Shown piece by piece: positions 1-8,030 of a stretch of 64,000 nt of DNA; within the stretch, counting starts at the first letter, position 1; the number at the start of each line of letters is the position of its first letter. The notes beneath the pieces are model-generated. The model had not been told where the DNA came from. It saw nothing but the letters and a program-made list of their open reading frames with translations, and did not search any database. The stretch comes from Nonomuraea muscovyensis. GTDB lineage: Bacteria > Actinomycetota > Actinomycetes > Streptosporangiales > Streptosporangiaceae. Where the stretch lies: assembly GCF_014207745.1 (NCBI RefSeq), contig NZ_JACHJB010000002.1, positions 992,001 to 1,056,000 on the forward strand. Reading direction: 5' to 3'. The position numbers and the translations under genes are program-made.

Positions 1-1
1 G

Positions 2-1129
2 CTGCGAGCCGCCGGCCCGCTGTGCCGCATCGGCCCGGGCACGTACGGTGTCGTCCGGCACGCCGAGGTCGCCGCCCTCCAGAAGGACCCACGGCTCAGC
101 CACTCCTTCCCCAAGGACTTCTACCGCCTGTCGGTGGGCGACGGCCCGACCGCGGAGTGGCTGCCCAGGCTCATGGCCGGGGCCGACCCGCCCGAGCACA
201 CCCGCCTGCGCCGGCTGGTCGCGGTAGCGTTCCGGCCGCACGTCATCCGCAACCTCCGGCCGCGGATCGAGCAGCTGGTCGACGGCTACATCGAGGCGGG
301 ACTCGAACGGGGCGAGTTCGACGCGGTGCGTGACCTGGCCTTCCCGCTGACCACCACGCTGCTCTGCGAGCTGATCGGCATCCCGTCGGAGCGGTGGCCC
401 GAGATGCCCCAGGCCACCGACCTGGGGCTGGCGTTCACCGGCCGGATCTTCGACCGTCCGGACGCCGGCGCGGAGGCGGCCGACGAGGCGCTGGAGTGGA
501 TGCGGGCGCTGATCAGGGAACTGATCGAGGTGCGCCGCCGCGAGCCCGCCGAGGACCTGCTGTCCGACATGCTGGCGGCCGAGGCCGACGGTGACCGGCT
601 CACCTACGAGGAGATCGTCGACAACACGCTGATGACGTTCGGCGCCGGGTTCGAGACCTCCATCGGGATGATCGCGACCGGTTACGACGCGCTGCTGGAC
701 CACCCCGGCGAGCTGCGCAGGCTGCGGGACGACCCGTCGCTGGTGCCGCTGGCGGTGGAGGAGTTCCTGCGCTACGACGCGCCGATCCAGGCGGGCGTGC
801 GCCGGGTGCTGGAGCCCGTCGAGATCGGCGGCAGGGTGCTGCGGCCGGGCCGCGCCCTGGTCCTGCTCATCGGCGCGGCCAACCACGACGAGCGGGTCTT
901 CGCCGACCCGGCGCGGCTCGATGTCGGGCGCGACCCGAACCCGCACGTCAGCTTCGGCGGCGGCTGGCACCTGTGCCTGGGGGCCGCGCTGTCCCGGCTG
1001 GAGGGCGAGATCGTCTTCGGCCGCCTGCTGGAGCGCTTCTCCTCCATCGAGCGCGCGGCTCCAGCCGTGCGCCGCCCGAGCCCGAACTTCCGCACGCTCG
1101 ACAGCGTCCCCGTACGGGTCAGGCCGTGA
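2..1129 (+). CDS. Cytochrome P450, 5'-truncated by the window edge (P450-1)
   Basis: The reading frame is open from base 2, so the N-terminus lies outside the window; about 375 residues are visible. It shows the K-helix ExxR motif (EEFLRYDAP), an I-helix with AGFETS, and the haem loop FGGGWHLCLG with the cysteine ligand. These identify a soluble bacterial class I P450 that needs ferredoxin and reductase from elsewhere. It is the first visible gene of a tightly coupled plus-strand operon and overlaps the next P450 by four bases (GTGA). It most likely oxidises the NRPS product encoded on the opposite strand. Substrate and reaction cannot be read from the sequence. Confidence 0.9.
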   Translation: MRAAGPLCRIGPGTYGVVRHAEVAALQKDPRLSHSFPKDFYRLSVGDGPTAEWLPRLMAGADPPEHTRLRRLVAVAFRPHVIRNLRPRIEQLVDGYIEAGLERGEFDAVRDLAFPLTTTLLCELIGIPSERWPEMPQATDLGLAFTGRIFDRPDAGAEAADEALEWMRALIRELIEVRRREPAEDLLSDMLAAEADGDRLTYEEIVDNTLMTFGAGFETSIGMIATGYDALLDHPGELRRLRDDPSLVPLAVEEFLRYDAPIQAGVRRVLEPVEIGGRVLRPGRALVLLIGAANHDERVFADPARLDVGRDPNPHVSFGGGWHLCLGAALSRLEGEIVFGRLLERFSSIERAAPAVRRPSPNFRTLDSVPVRVRP

Positions 1130-2277
1130 CGCGTCTCAAGGTGGACGCGCTGGCGCTCGGGCTGGCGCACGACCCCTACCCCCTGTATGCCCGGATGCGG
1201 GCCGCCGGCCCGCTCGTCCCGGCCGGGCCCGGCACGTTCGCGGTGCCGCGGCACCGCGAAGTGGAGGAGCTGCTGCGCGACCCACGGCTCTCGCATCGCT
1301 TCCCCGACTCCTTCCGCCGGTTCGCGGTGGGCGACGGGCCCACCTGTGCTCTCCTGCAGCGCATCGTGTCGAGCCAGCGGCCCCCCGGGCACGCCCCCGT
1401 GCGCGCCTGGCTGTCCGGCCTGCTCGCGACGCTCGCCTCCGAGCGGTGGTGGGCCGAGGCGGCAGCCCACGTCGACGACCGGGTGGTGGCGCTCGTGTCG
1501 GAGGGCGGCTTCGACGCGGTGGCCGACCTGGCCGCGCCACTGTCGGTCGACCTGGTCTGCGACCTGCTCGGGCTGGACGGCGATGCCCGCGCCGAGGTGG
1601 CCGTCATCGCCGGCGTACTGGGCCGCGCCCTGACCGCGCTGCGCCTGTCGGACGACGACCGGGCCGCCTCCGACGCGGCCGTCGTGCGGGCCGGTGAGCT
1701 GCTCCGGGCGAGGCTGCCGGAGCTGCCCGGCGCGCCCGCCGGGCACGCCGACGCCGCCCTGGACAACCTGGTCTTCGTCTGCTTCACCGCGATCGAGATG
1801 ATCGCCGGAGCGCTGGCGACGTGCTGCGCGGTGCTGGTCCGGCATCCCGGCGAGCTGGCGTGGCTGCGCCGCACCCCGGACGGGCTCGCCACGGCGATCG
1901 CCGAGCTGCTCCGCTTCGACTCGCCGACGCAGGGCACGGCCCGGCTCGTGACCGAGCCGATCGAGGTGGACGGGCAGCCCGTCCGGCCGGGCCGGATCCT
2001 GTTCCTCCTGCTCGGCTCCGCCAACCATGACGAGCAGGTCTTCACCGACCCCGCCCGGCTCGACCTCGGCCGGCGAGACAACCCCCACCTCAGTTTCGGC
2101 GGCGGACCCTACCGATGCCTGGGCGCTTCCCTGGCGACGCGCCTGGCCGAGGCGACCGTCGGCAGCTTGCTGCGCGCCTGCGCCGCGCTCGAACCGGCGG
2201 CCGCGCCCGAGCGGCATCCGCCTTCGACGTTCTGCCGCTCCTACGCGAAGATTCCCATCCTCGCCAAAGCGGTATAG
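1126..2277 (+). CDS. Cytochrome P450 with atypical I-helix (P450-2)
   Basis: The start is the GTG at 1126, which overlaps the upstream stop as GTGA; 383 residues. The haem loop FGGGPYRCLG and the K-helix ELLR are intact. The I-helix reads CFTAIEMIAG where the sibling P450s read AGFET, so the oxygen-activating Gly and Thr are missing and only the Glu remains. Enzymes with altered I-helices often do something other than simple hydroxylation, such as radical coupling or use of peroxide, but this is inference. Its closest visible relatives are the other four P450s of this cluster, which suggests duplication and divergence within the locus. Confidence 0.88.
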   Translation: MTRLKVDALALGLAHDPYPLYARMRAAGPLVPAGPGTFAVPRHREVEELLRDPRLSHRFPDSFRRFAVGDGPTCALLQRIVSSQRPPGHAPVRAWLSGLLATLASERWWAEAAAHVDDRVVALVSEGGFDAVADLAAPLSVDLVCDLLGLDGDARAEVAVIAGVLGRALTALRLSDDDRAASDAAVVRAGELLRARLPELPGAPAGHADAALDNLVFVCFTAIEMIAGALATCCAVLVRHPGELAWLRRTPDGLATAIAELLRFDSPTQGTARLVTEPIEVDGQPVRPGRILFLLLGSANHDEQVFTDPARLDLGRRDNPHLSFGGGPYRCLGASLATRLAEATVGSLLRACAALEPAAAPERHPPSTFCRSYAKIPILAKAV

Positions 2278-2307
2278 CGGTAGAGCCGACACTTCAGGGA
2301 GGTTCAC

Positions 2308-2640
2308 ATGGCAGGTCAACTCGGCTACTTCGCGCTGCCGAGCAACGATCCGCAGGCCAGCATGGTTTTCTACGGCGGGCTGTTCGGCTGGCAGTTCGAC
2401 GAGGAGAGCGAACACGGCGGACACCACATCCTCAACACCGCCGAGCCGTTCGGCTGCGTCGGCGGCGCCCGCGACGGTGTGCCCACCCTCTACTTCACCG
2501 TGGATGACATCCACGAGGCCGTCAAACGGGTCCGCGAGCTCGGCGGCGAGGCGGACGAGCCCGTGCTGCGCGAGTCGGGCTGGGACGCCGCCTGCCGCGA
2601 CAGCCAGGGGCTGGTCTTCAACCTGTGGCAGGCCACATGA
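2308..2640 (+). CDS. VOC (glyoxalase/bleomycin-resistance) family protein, small
   Basis: A 110-residue single-domain protein with two beta-alpha-beta-beta-beta modules, preceded by a good ribosome site (AGGGAGG) ten bases before ATG 2308. The usual metal ligands (His, His, Glu) are absent at the expected strands: FALPSN, LYFTVDD and FNLWQ stand in their place. It is therefore probably a binding or sequestration protein, or a non-metal isomerase/cyclase, rather than a dioxygenase. In the cluster it could bind the product for self-protection or assist a cyclisation. It overlaps the following methyltransferase by four bases. Confidence 0.8.
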   Translation: MAGQLGYFALPSNDPQASMVFYGGLFGWQFDEESEHGGHHILNTAEPFGCVGGARDGVPTLYFTVDDIHEAVKRVRELGGEADEPVLRESGWDAACRDSQGLVFNLWQAT

Positions 2641-3644
2641 GCGGACGGCGCCGGATGAACATGCCGGCGATGCTGCGGCTGATGGAACTGGCGGACTACG
2701 TGATCCCGTTCGCGCTGCGCGCCATGGCCGAGCACCGGGTGGCGGACCACCTGGCCGCCGGACCGCGGACCTCCGCGGAGCTGGCGGCGGCCACCGGGCT
2801 GCACCGCGACACCCTCGAACGCCTCCTGCGGGCGCTGACGTGCAAGGACGTCTTCGCGGAACCGGAGCCGGGGGTGTTCGCGCTGAGCCCGCTGGCCGAG
2901 CCGCTGCGCAGCGACCACCCGCACTCGCTGCGCGAGTCGGCGCTGCTCGAACCGGCGGAGGTGCAGGCGTGGGCCGACGTGATCCACAGCCTGCGCACCG
3001 GGTCGGCCGCGTTCGACCACGTGCACGGCCGCAGCTATCACGACTGCGGCGGCCCGGCGCCGCACGCCGACCGGGTGCAGGCCCCGCACGCCCTGCTCGC
3101 GCACACCCTGCTGCCCGCCTACGCCTGGGAGCAGATCTCCCACCTCGTGGACGTGGGGTGCGGCGTGGGAGCCTTCACCGCGGCGCTCCTGTCGGCCAAC
3201 CCGGCGATGACGGCCACGCTGCTCGACCGGCCCGACGTCATCGACGCGGCGGCGGAAACCGTCCGGCGGGCCGGCGTGGCCGACCGCGCGGCCATGGTGG
3301 CGGGCGACTTCTTCGACGAGGTGCCCAAGGGCGCCGACGCCTACCTGCTCAAGGCCGTGCTCAAGGAGTGGGACGACGACGTGGCCGCCCGCATCCTGGC
3401 CTCCGTCCGCGCGGCCATGCGCCCGGACTCCCGCCTCCTGGTGCTGGAGGCGCTGCCCGACCCCGACGACGACAGAAGGCTCGGCCGCATGCTGGACGTG
3501 GAGCAGCTCGTGCTGCGCGGCTCCCCCGCCAGGGACTACGACGCCCTGTGCACGCTGCTCCGCACGGCGGGGCTGCGTCCGGTGCATCTGGTGCGCACGC
3601 CGACGCTCACCGTCATCGAGGCCCGCGGAAAGGACTGGGCATGA
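2637..3644 (+). CDS. SAM-dependent O-methyltransferase, COMT/DnrK fold (OMT-1)
   Basis: The start chosen is ATG 2637, in an ATGA overlap with the VOC stop; an in-frame GTG lies at 2625 and an ATG at 2655. About 335 residues. An N-terminal winged-helix dimerisation domain (LADYVIPFALRAMAEHRVADHL) precedes a Rossmann methyltransferase domain with the SAM loop LVDVGCGVGAF. The place where plant COMTs carry the catalytic His (LHDW) reads LKEW here, so base catalysis by that His is not available, as is also true of some anthracycline enzymes of this fold. It likely methylates a hydroxyl of the cluster product. It is paralogous to the next gene. Confidence 0.85.
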   Translation: MSGRRRMNMPAMLRLMELADYVIPFALRAMAEHRVADHLAAGPRTSAELAAATGLHRDTLERLLRALTCKDVFAEPEPGVFALSPLAEPLRSDHPHSLRESALLEPAEVQAWADVIHSLRTGSAAFDHVHGRSYHDCGGPAPHADRVQAPHALLAHTLLPAYAWEQISHLVDVGCGVGAFTAALLSANPAMTATLLDRPDVIDAAAETVRRAGVADRAAMVAGDFFDEVPKGADAYLLKAVLKEWDDDVAARILASVRAAMRPDSRLLVLEALPDPDDDRRLGRMLDVEQLVLRGSPARDYDALCTLLRTAGLRPVHLVRTPTLTVIEARGKDWA

Positions 3645-4651
3645 CCGAGGGCACGATCGACGTCGACTCCCTGCGCAGACTGGCCGAGCTGGCCGACTAC
3701 ACGGTGCCCACCACCATCAGGGCGCTGGCCGAGCTGCGCGTCGCCGACCGGCTGGCCGACGGCGACCGTACCGTCGAGGAGCTGGCCGAGGCCGTGGGCG
3801 CCCACGCGCCTTCGCTGCTGCGGGCGATGCGCGGCCTGGCGGCGCTCGGGGTCTTCACGGAGGTGGCGCCGGGCCGGTTCGCCAACAGCGACATGTCCGA
3901 CCTCATGCGGGCGGACCGGCCGCACTCGCTCCAGGGCTGCCTGCCGCTGATGCAGGCCGACCTGCAGGCGTGGGCGGCGCTCGACCACACGCTGGCGACG
4001 GGTGAGCCCGCCTTCCCCCGGGTCCACGGCGAGACCTACTACGAGTACCTGGCGCGCAGGCCGGCGGAGAGCGCCCGCTTCGACGCCTCCCAGCAGGGCG
4101 CGACCCAGCTGGAGCTGCGGGCGGCGCTGCGAGGCTACGACTGGGGCGCTCTCGGCACGCTCGTGGACGTGGGCGGCGGCAACGGCACGTTCCTCGCCGG
4201 GGTTCTGCAACGCCATCCCGGGCTCCGGGGCGTGCTGTTCGACCTGCCGTTCGTGGTCGAGCTGTCGGAGCCGGTCCTGGCCGAGCACGGCGTCGCCGAC
4301 CGGTGCGAGGTGGTCGGCGGCAGCTTCTTCGATGGCGTGCCCGCCGGCCACGACGCCTACCTGCTCAAGCGCACGCTCTACAACTGGGACGCCGAGTCGG
4401 CGGTGCGCATCCTGCGGTCGGTGCGGCAGGCCATGCGGCCCGGCAGCCGCCTGCTCATCTTCGAGCCGACCAGCCGCCCCGGCGACCGTTTCGACGTCGC
4501 CCGGTTGACCGACGTCATCATGCTGGTGTTCACCGGCGGCGCCCTGCGCACCATCGAGCAGCTCGAAGCCCTGCTGGACGAGGCCGACCTGCGGCTGCTC
4601 CGCCTCGTCCCGACGCCCATGTTCCCGATCCTGGAGATCGACGGTAAATGA
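3641..4651 (+). CDS. SAM-dependent O-methyltransferase, COMT/DnrK fold (OMT-2)
   Basis: ATG 3641 overlaps the previous stop (ATGA); 336 residues. Same architecture as OMT-1: helical dimerisation domain (LADYTVPTTIRALAELRVADRL), then the SAM motif LVDVGGGNGTF. The catalytic-His position reads LYNW, so this paralogue also lacks the canonical base. Two adjacent, diverged copies imply two methylation sites, or one methyltransferase and one enzyme recruited for a different reaction (family members that hydroxylate or decarboxylate are known). The reading frame stays open well upstream of 3641, but that extension lies inside other genes and is not part of this protein. Confidence 0.85.
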   Translation: MTEGTIDVDSLRRLAELADYTVPTTIRALAELRVADRLADGDRTVEELAEAVGAHAPSLLRAMRGLAALGVFTEVAPGRFANSDMSDLMRADRPHSLQGCLPLMQADLQAWAALDHTLATGEPAFPRVHGETYYEYLARRPAESARFDASQQGATQLELRAALRGYDWGALGTLVDVGGGNGTFLAGVLQRHPGLRGVLFDLPFVVELSEPVLAEHGVADRCEVVGGSFFDGVPAGHDAYLLKRTLYNWDAESAVRILRSVRQAMRPGSRLLIFEPTSRPGDRFDVARLTDVIMLVFTGGALRTIEQLEALLDEADLRLLRLVPTPMFPILEIDGK

Positions 4652-6255
4652 CCATCAACAACGCATACGACATCGTCGTCGCCGGTTCGGGGGCGGCGGG
4701 GCTGACCGCCGCCCTGGCGGCCGCCGCCGGGGGCGCGTCCGTAGTGGTGCTCGAGGCCGCCGACCGGTGGGGAGGCACCAGCGGGATCTCCGGCGGCGCC
4801 GTCTGGGTGCCGGTCAACCACCGCTCCGCCGGCGACAGCGCCGACGACGCGCTCGCGTACTGCGCCCGTCACGCGCCCGGCCGCGATCCCGAGCTGGTCA
4901 GGGCGTTCGTCGAGGCCGCGCCGCGGATGGCCCGGTTCGTCGAGGAGCACAGCCCGATCACCTTCACCGCGATGCGCTATCCCGACACCTTCGCCGAGAC
5001 CCCCGGCGGCCGGGCCGCGGGCCGCCACCTCGAGGTCGCCCCGCTCAAGGTCGGCGCGCTGGGGCCGTGGAACGAGCTGGTCTGGCCCATGCCCTACCCC
5101 TCGGTCCTCACCAACGACGAGGTCTTCGGCGGCGGCGTCCACGGCGGCGGCGCGCTGCCGTACGAGCTGCTGCAGCGGCGGATGGCGGCCGACGAGGTGA
5201 CGATGGGCCTCGGCCTGGTCGTCGGGCTGCTGCACGGCTGCCGTGCGGCGGGCGTCGAGCTGGTGCGCGGGGCCCGGGTCCGTGAGCTCGTCCAGTCGTC
5301 CGACGGGACCGTCACCGGCGTGGTCGCCGAGGTCGGCGGCGAGCGGCGCGAGATCGCCGCCAGGCGGGGCGTGGTCCTGGCCAACGGCGGTTTCGAGGCC
5401 GACACCGGCCTGTCCCGCCGGCAGCTCGGCTCCCCCGCGCCGGTGCCGCTGGCGCCGCCGGTCAACGACGGCGACGCGCTGCGCATGGCGCTGGCCGCGG
5501 GCGCCGAGCCCGCCCACCTGGGCGAGAGCTGGTGCTGGCCGGCCGTCCAGGTGCCCGGTGAGACGTGGGAGCTCGCGCCTGGGGTACCGCGCCCCCGCAT
5601 GGTCGTCAGCGAACGCACCATGCCGCACGTCCTCTGGGTCAACCAGCACGGCCGGCGCTTCGTCAACGAGGCCACGCACAACTGCTGCCTGGCCCTGGCC
5701 GAGACGGATCCGAGCACCCACCAGCCGCGCAACGGCCCGGCCTGGGCCGTCGGCGACGCGCAGTTCCGCGAGCGGTACGCCGTGGCGGGCGTGGCTCCCG
5801 GCCAGCCCGCCCCCGACTGGCTGATCACCGCCGACAGCCTCGCCGAGCTGGCCGGCCTGCTGGGCGTCGACGCCAAGGCGCTGGAGGAGACGGCCGCCAG
5901 GTTCAACGCGGGCGCGCGCGAGGGCCACGACCCGGACTTCGGCAGGGGCGAGAGCGTCTACGACCGTTACACCGGCGACCCGATGGCGCCGCATCCGACG
6001 CTCGGCACCGTCGAGGTGCCGCCATTCTTCGCTCTGCCGCTGCACCGGGGCACCATCGCCACCAAGGGCGGCGCCAGGACCGACGGGGCGGCCCGGGTGC
6101 TGCGCTGGGACGACACGCCCGTTCCCGGCTGCTTCGCGGCGGGCACGGCCGCCGCGGCGCTGTTCGGCCCCGGGGCGATCGCCAACGGCATGCATCTGAG
6201 CTTCGCGATGACGTGGGGCTGGCTGGCCGGCACGACCGCGGCCGGGCGGCGCTGA
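4648..6255 (+). CDS. FAD-dependent dehydrogenase, KstD/fumarate-reductase flavoprotein family
   Basis: 535 residues starting in an ATGA overlap. The N-terminus has the dinucleotide-binding fingerprint VVAGSGAAGLTAALAAA followed by an acidic strand end (VVVLEAADRWGG). The C-terminus has the family's second FAD contact (FAAGTAAAALFGPGAIANGM). Members dehydrogenate next to a carbonyl (3-ketosteroid delta-1-dehydrogenase) or reduce activated double bonds. In this operon a role in desaturating or aromatising a ring of the product, for example thiazoline to thiazole or an alicyclic cap, is plausible but inferred. It has no signal peptide and should be cytosolic. Confidence 0.85.
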   Translation: MTINNAYDIVVAGSGAAGLTAALAAAAGGASVVVLEAADRWGGTSGISGGAVWVPVNHRSAGDSADDALAYCARHAPGRDPELVRAFVEAAPRMARFVEEHSPITFTAMRYPDTFAETPGGRAAGRHLEVAPLKVGALGPWNELVWPMPYPSVLTNDEVFGGGVHGGGALPYELLQRRMAADEVTMGLGLVVGLLHGCRAAGVELVRGARVRELVQSSDGTVTGVVAEVGGERREIAARRGVVLANGGFEADTGLSRRQLGSPAPVPLAPPVNDGDALRMALAAGAEPAHLGESWCWPAVQVPGETWELAPGVPRPRMVVSERTMPHVLWVNQHGRRFVNEATHNCCLALAETDPSTHQPRNGPAWAVGDAQFRERYAVAGVAPGQPAPDWLITADSLAELAGLLGVDAKALEETAARFNAGAREGHDPDFGRGESVYDRYTGDPMAPHPTLGTVEVPPFFALPLHRGTIATKGGARTDGAARVLRWDDTPVPGCFAAGTAAAALFGPGAIANGMHLSFAMTWGWLAGTTAAGRR

Positions 6256-7472
6256 TGTCCCGGCCCCCGGGCGTGCTGCCGCCGCGCTTCGACCCGCTCG
6301 ATCCCGAGGTGATCGCCGACCCCTACCCATTCTACGCCCGCCTGCGGCAGGCGGGACCGGTCTGCCGGGCAGGGGTCGGCACCTGGATGGTGCTGCGCTA
6401 CGCCGACGTGTCGGCGCTGCTCAACGACAAGCGGCTGGGCAACCGCAGGGCGGGCGAGGACGGCAGCACGCCGCTGTTCGGCGCCGGGCCGTCGGGCACC
6501 CTGTCGCAGCGGATCATCGCGGGCCGCGAGGGGCCGGACCACGTGACGCTGCGCGGCCTGCTCACCCGCTCGCTGGCCGCCGCCCGCTCGCGGGGGTGGC
6601 GGCCGCGGGTGGAGGAGCTGGTGGACGAGCTCCTGGAGCCCGGTCTGGACGGCGCTCCCTTCGACGTGGTCGCCGACCTCGCCTTCCCTCTGCAGGCCAG
6701 GATCGTGTGCGAGCTGCTCGGCCTGCCTCCCGCCGAGCGGGAGCGGATCTGGCCCGCCGCCGTCGACCTGGGCCGCGCCTTCATCCCCTACCGCTTGCCC
6801 ACCCCCGAGGCCGCGGCGGCGGCCGACCGGGCCGTGGCCCACCTGCGCGAGTGCGTGAGCGGTTGGTTCGACGAGCGGGCCCGCGACCCGCGCGACGACC
6901 TGATCTCGCACCTGGCGTCCGGGCTGGGCCGCGACGGGCTCGACCGCGCCGACCTCGTCGACAACCTGGTGTTCCTGCTGTTCGCCGGGTTCGAGCCGAC
7001 CATGAACATGGTGGCCAACGGCCTGTCCGCCCTGCTCGCCCACCCCGGGGAGCAGGCCCGGCTGGCCGCCGACCCCTCCCTGACGAGCACGGCGGTGGAG
7101 GAGTTCCTGCGCTACGACGCGCCGACCCAGTACACGATGCGGATCGTGCGCGAGCCGATCGAGCTGGGCGGCCGGGTGTTGCGGCCGGGCCGGTTGCTGC
7201 TGCTCGTGCTCGGCTCGGCCAACCGCGACGAGCGGCGCTTCGCCGAGCCGGACCGGCTGGACGTGAGCCGCCACCCCAACCCGCACGTGAGCTTCGGCGG
7301 CGGCGCCCACCACTGCACGGGCTGGGCCCTCGCCCGGGTCGAGGGCGAGGCCGTCGTGGCCCGCGTGCTGTCCCGCTGCGCCGCCATCGAACCCGCCGGC
7401 CCGGCGGTCCGCCTCGACCACCCCAACTTCCGCGCGCACGAGTCGCTGCCCGTGCGCCTGCGCGCCGCCTGA
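6255..7472 (+). CDS. Cytochrome P450 (P450-3)
   Basis: ATG 6255 shares one base with the upstream stop (TGATG); 405 residues. It has the haem loop FGGGAHHCTG, the K-helix EEFLRYDAP, and an I-helix AGFEPTMN with the acid-alcohol pair kept as E and T separated by a Pro. The N-terminus PPRFDPLDPEVIADPYPFYARLR matches the other cluster P450s and supports this start. It closes the translationally coupled block from P450-1; the next gene follows after a 25-base gap with its own ribosome site. A product-tailoring oxidation is the expected role. Confidence 0.9.
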   Translation: MSRPPGVLPPRFDPLDPEVIADPYPFYARLRQAGPVCRAGVGTWMVLRYADVSALLNDKRLGNRRAGEDGSTPLFGAGPSGTLSQRIIAGREGPDHVTLRGLLTRSLAAARSRGWRPRVEELVDELLEPGLDGAPFDVVADLAFPLQARIVCELLGLPPAERERIWPAAVDLGRAFIPYRLPTPEAAAAADRAVAHLRECVSGWFDERARDPRDDLISHLASGLGRDGLDRADLVDNLVFLLFAGFEPTMNMVANGLSALLAHPGEQARLAADPSLTSTAVEEFLRYDAPTQYTMRIVREPIELGGRVLRPGRLLLLVLGSANRDERRFAEPDRLDVSRHPNPHVSFGGGAHHCTGWALARVEGEAVVARVLSRCAAIEPAGPAVRLDHPNFRAHESLPVRLRAA

Positions 7473-7497
7473 CGGCCCGAGAGAGGGAAACGGACAC

Positions 7498-8004
7498 GTG
7501 CCACGACTGGACGGCAGTACCCACATCAACCTGACGGTGACCGACCTGGAACGCAGCACCGAGTGGTACGCCAGGGTGTTCGGCTTCGTCGTGGTCAACG
7601 ACGTCGCCCCGCCCGACTACGACTTCCGCTTCCGGACGCTGGTGCACCCGCAGTCGTTCGCCTCGGTGGTGCTCGGCCAGCCGGCGGGGGCCGGCCCAGA
7701 CGTCTTCGACGAGCACCGGGTGGGGCTGCACCACCTCGGCTACCACGTGCCCGAGCGGGCCGACCTGGACGAGTGGGCGGCGCACCTCGACGGCATCGGC
7801 GTCGAGCACTCCGGCATCACCGTCTCCAACCACGAAGCCGGCGCCCAGGTGTGGCTGCGCGACCCCGACAACATCTGGATCGAGTTCTACTGGGTGAACC
7901 GGAGCTTCTTCGCCGATCGGCTGCGCCAGCGCTGGCGGGAGGCCCGCCGGGCCGGCAGGTCCGACTGGACCTCCTTCCTGGCCGCGCCTCCCGTGGAACG
8001 TTAG
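7498..8004 (+). CDS. VOC family protein with intact metal-binding triad
   Basis: 168 residues from GTG 7498, preceded by GAGAGGG. Unlike the small VOC protein at 2308, it keeps the His/His/Glu set expected of metal-dependent VOC enzymes: HINLTVTD near the N-terminus, HHLGYHV mid-protein and WIEFYW near the end. It could be a dioxygenase, isomerase or epimerase, or a metal-binding resistance protein. It is the last gene of the left plus-strand operon and ends convergently with the carbamoyltransferase, with a hairpin between them. The C-terminal 40 residues (RQRWREARRAGRSDW) are basic and outside the core fold. Confidence 0.8.
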   Translation: MPRLDGSTHINLTVTDLERSTEWYARVFGFVVVNDVAPPDYDFRFRTLVHPQSFASVVLGQPAGAGPDVFDEHRVGLHHLGYHVPERADLDEWAAHLDGIGVEHSGITVSNHEAGAQVWLRDPDNIWIEFYWVNRSFFADRLRQRWREARRAGRSDWTSFLAAPPVER

Positions 8005-8006
8005 GA

Positions 8007-8026
8007 CCGCCCGGCGTGCGGGGCGG
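8007..8026. terminator. Hairpin between convergent genes
   Basis: CCGCCC at 8007-8012 pairs with GGGCGG at 8021-8026 around an 8-base loop. The stem extends outward by two more pairs after a mismatch. It lies three bases after the TAG of the VOC gene and four bases before the opposite-strand stop, so it may serve both operons. There is no T-tract, as is usual in high-GC actinomycetes. Confidence 0.55.
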
Positions 8027-8030
8027 CCCG

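Noticed and set aside
772..2514. A long minus-strand open frame under the first P450s
   Set aside because: Arg/Gly-rich shadow of the plus-strand P450 genes. It has no ribosome site, and the opposite strand is clearly coding.
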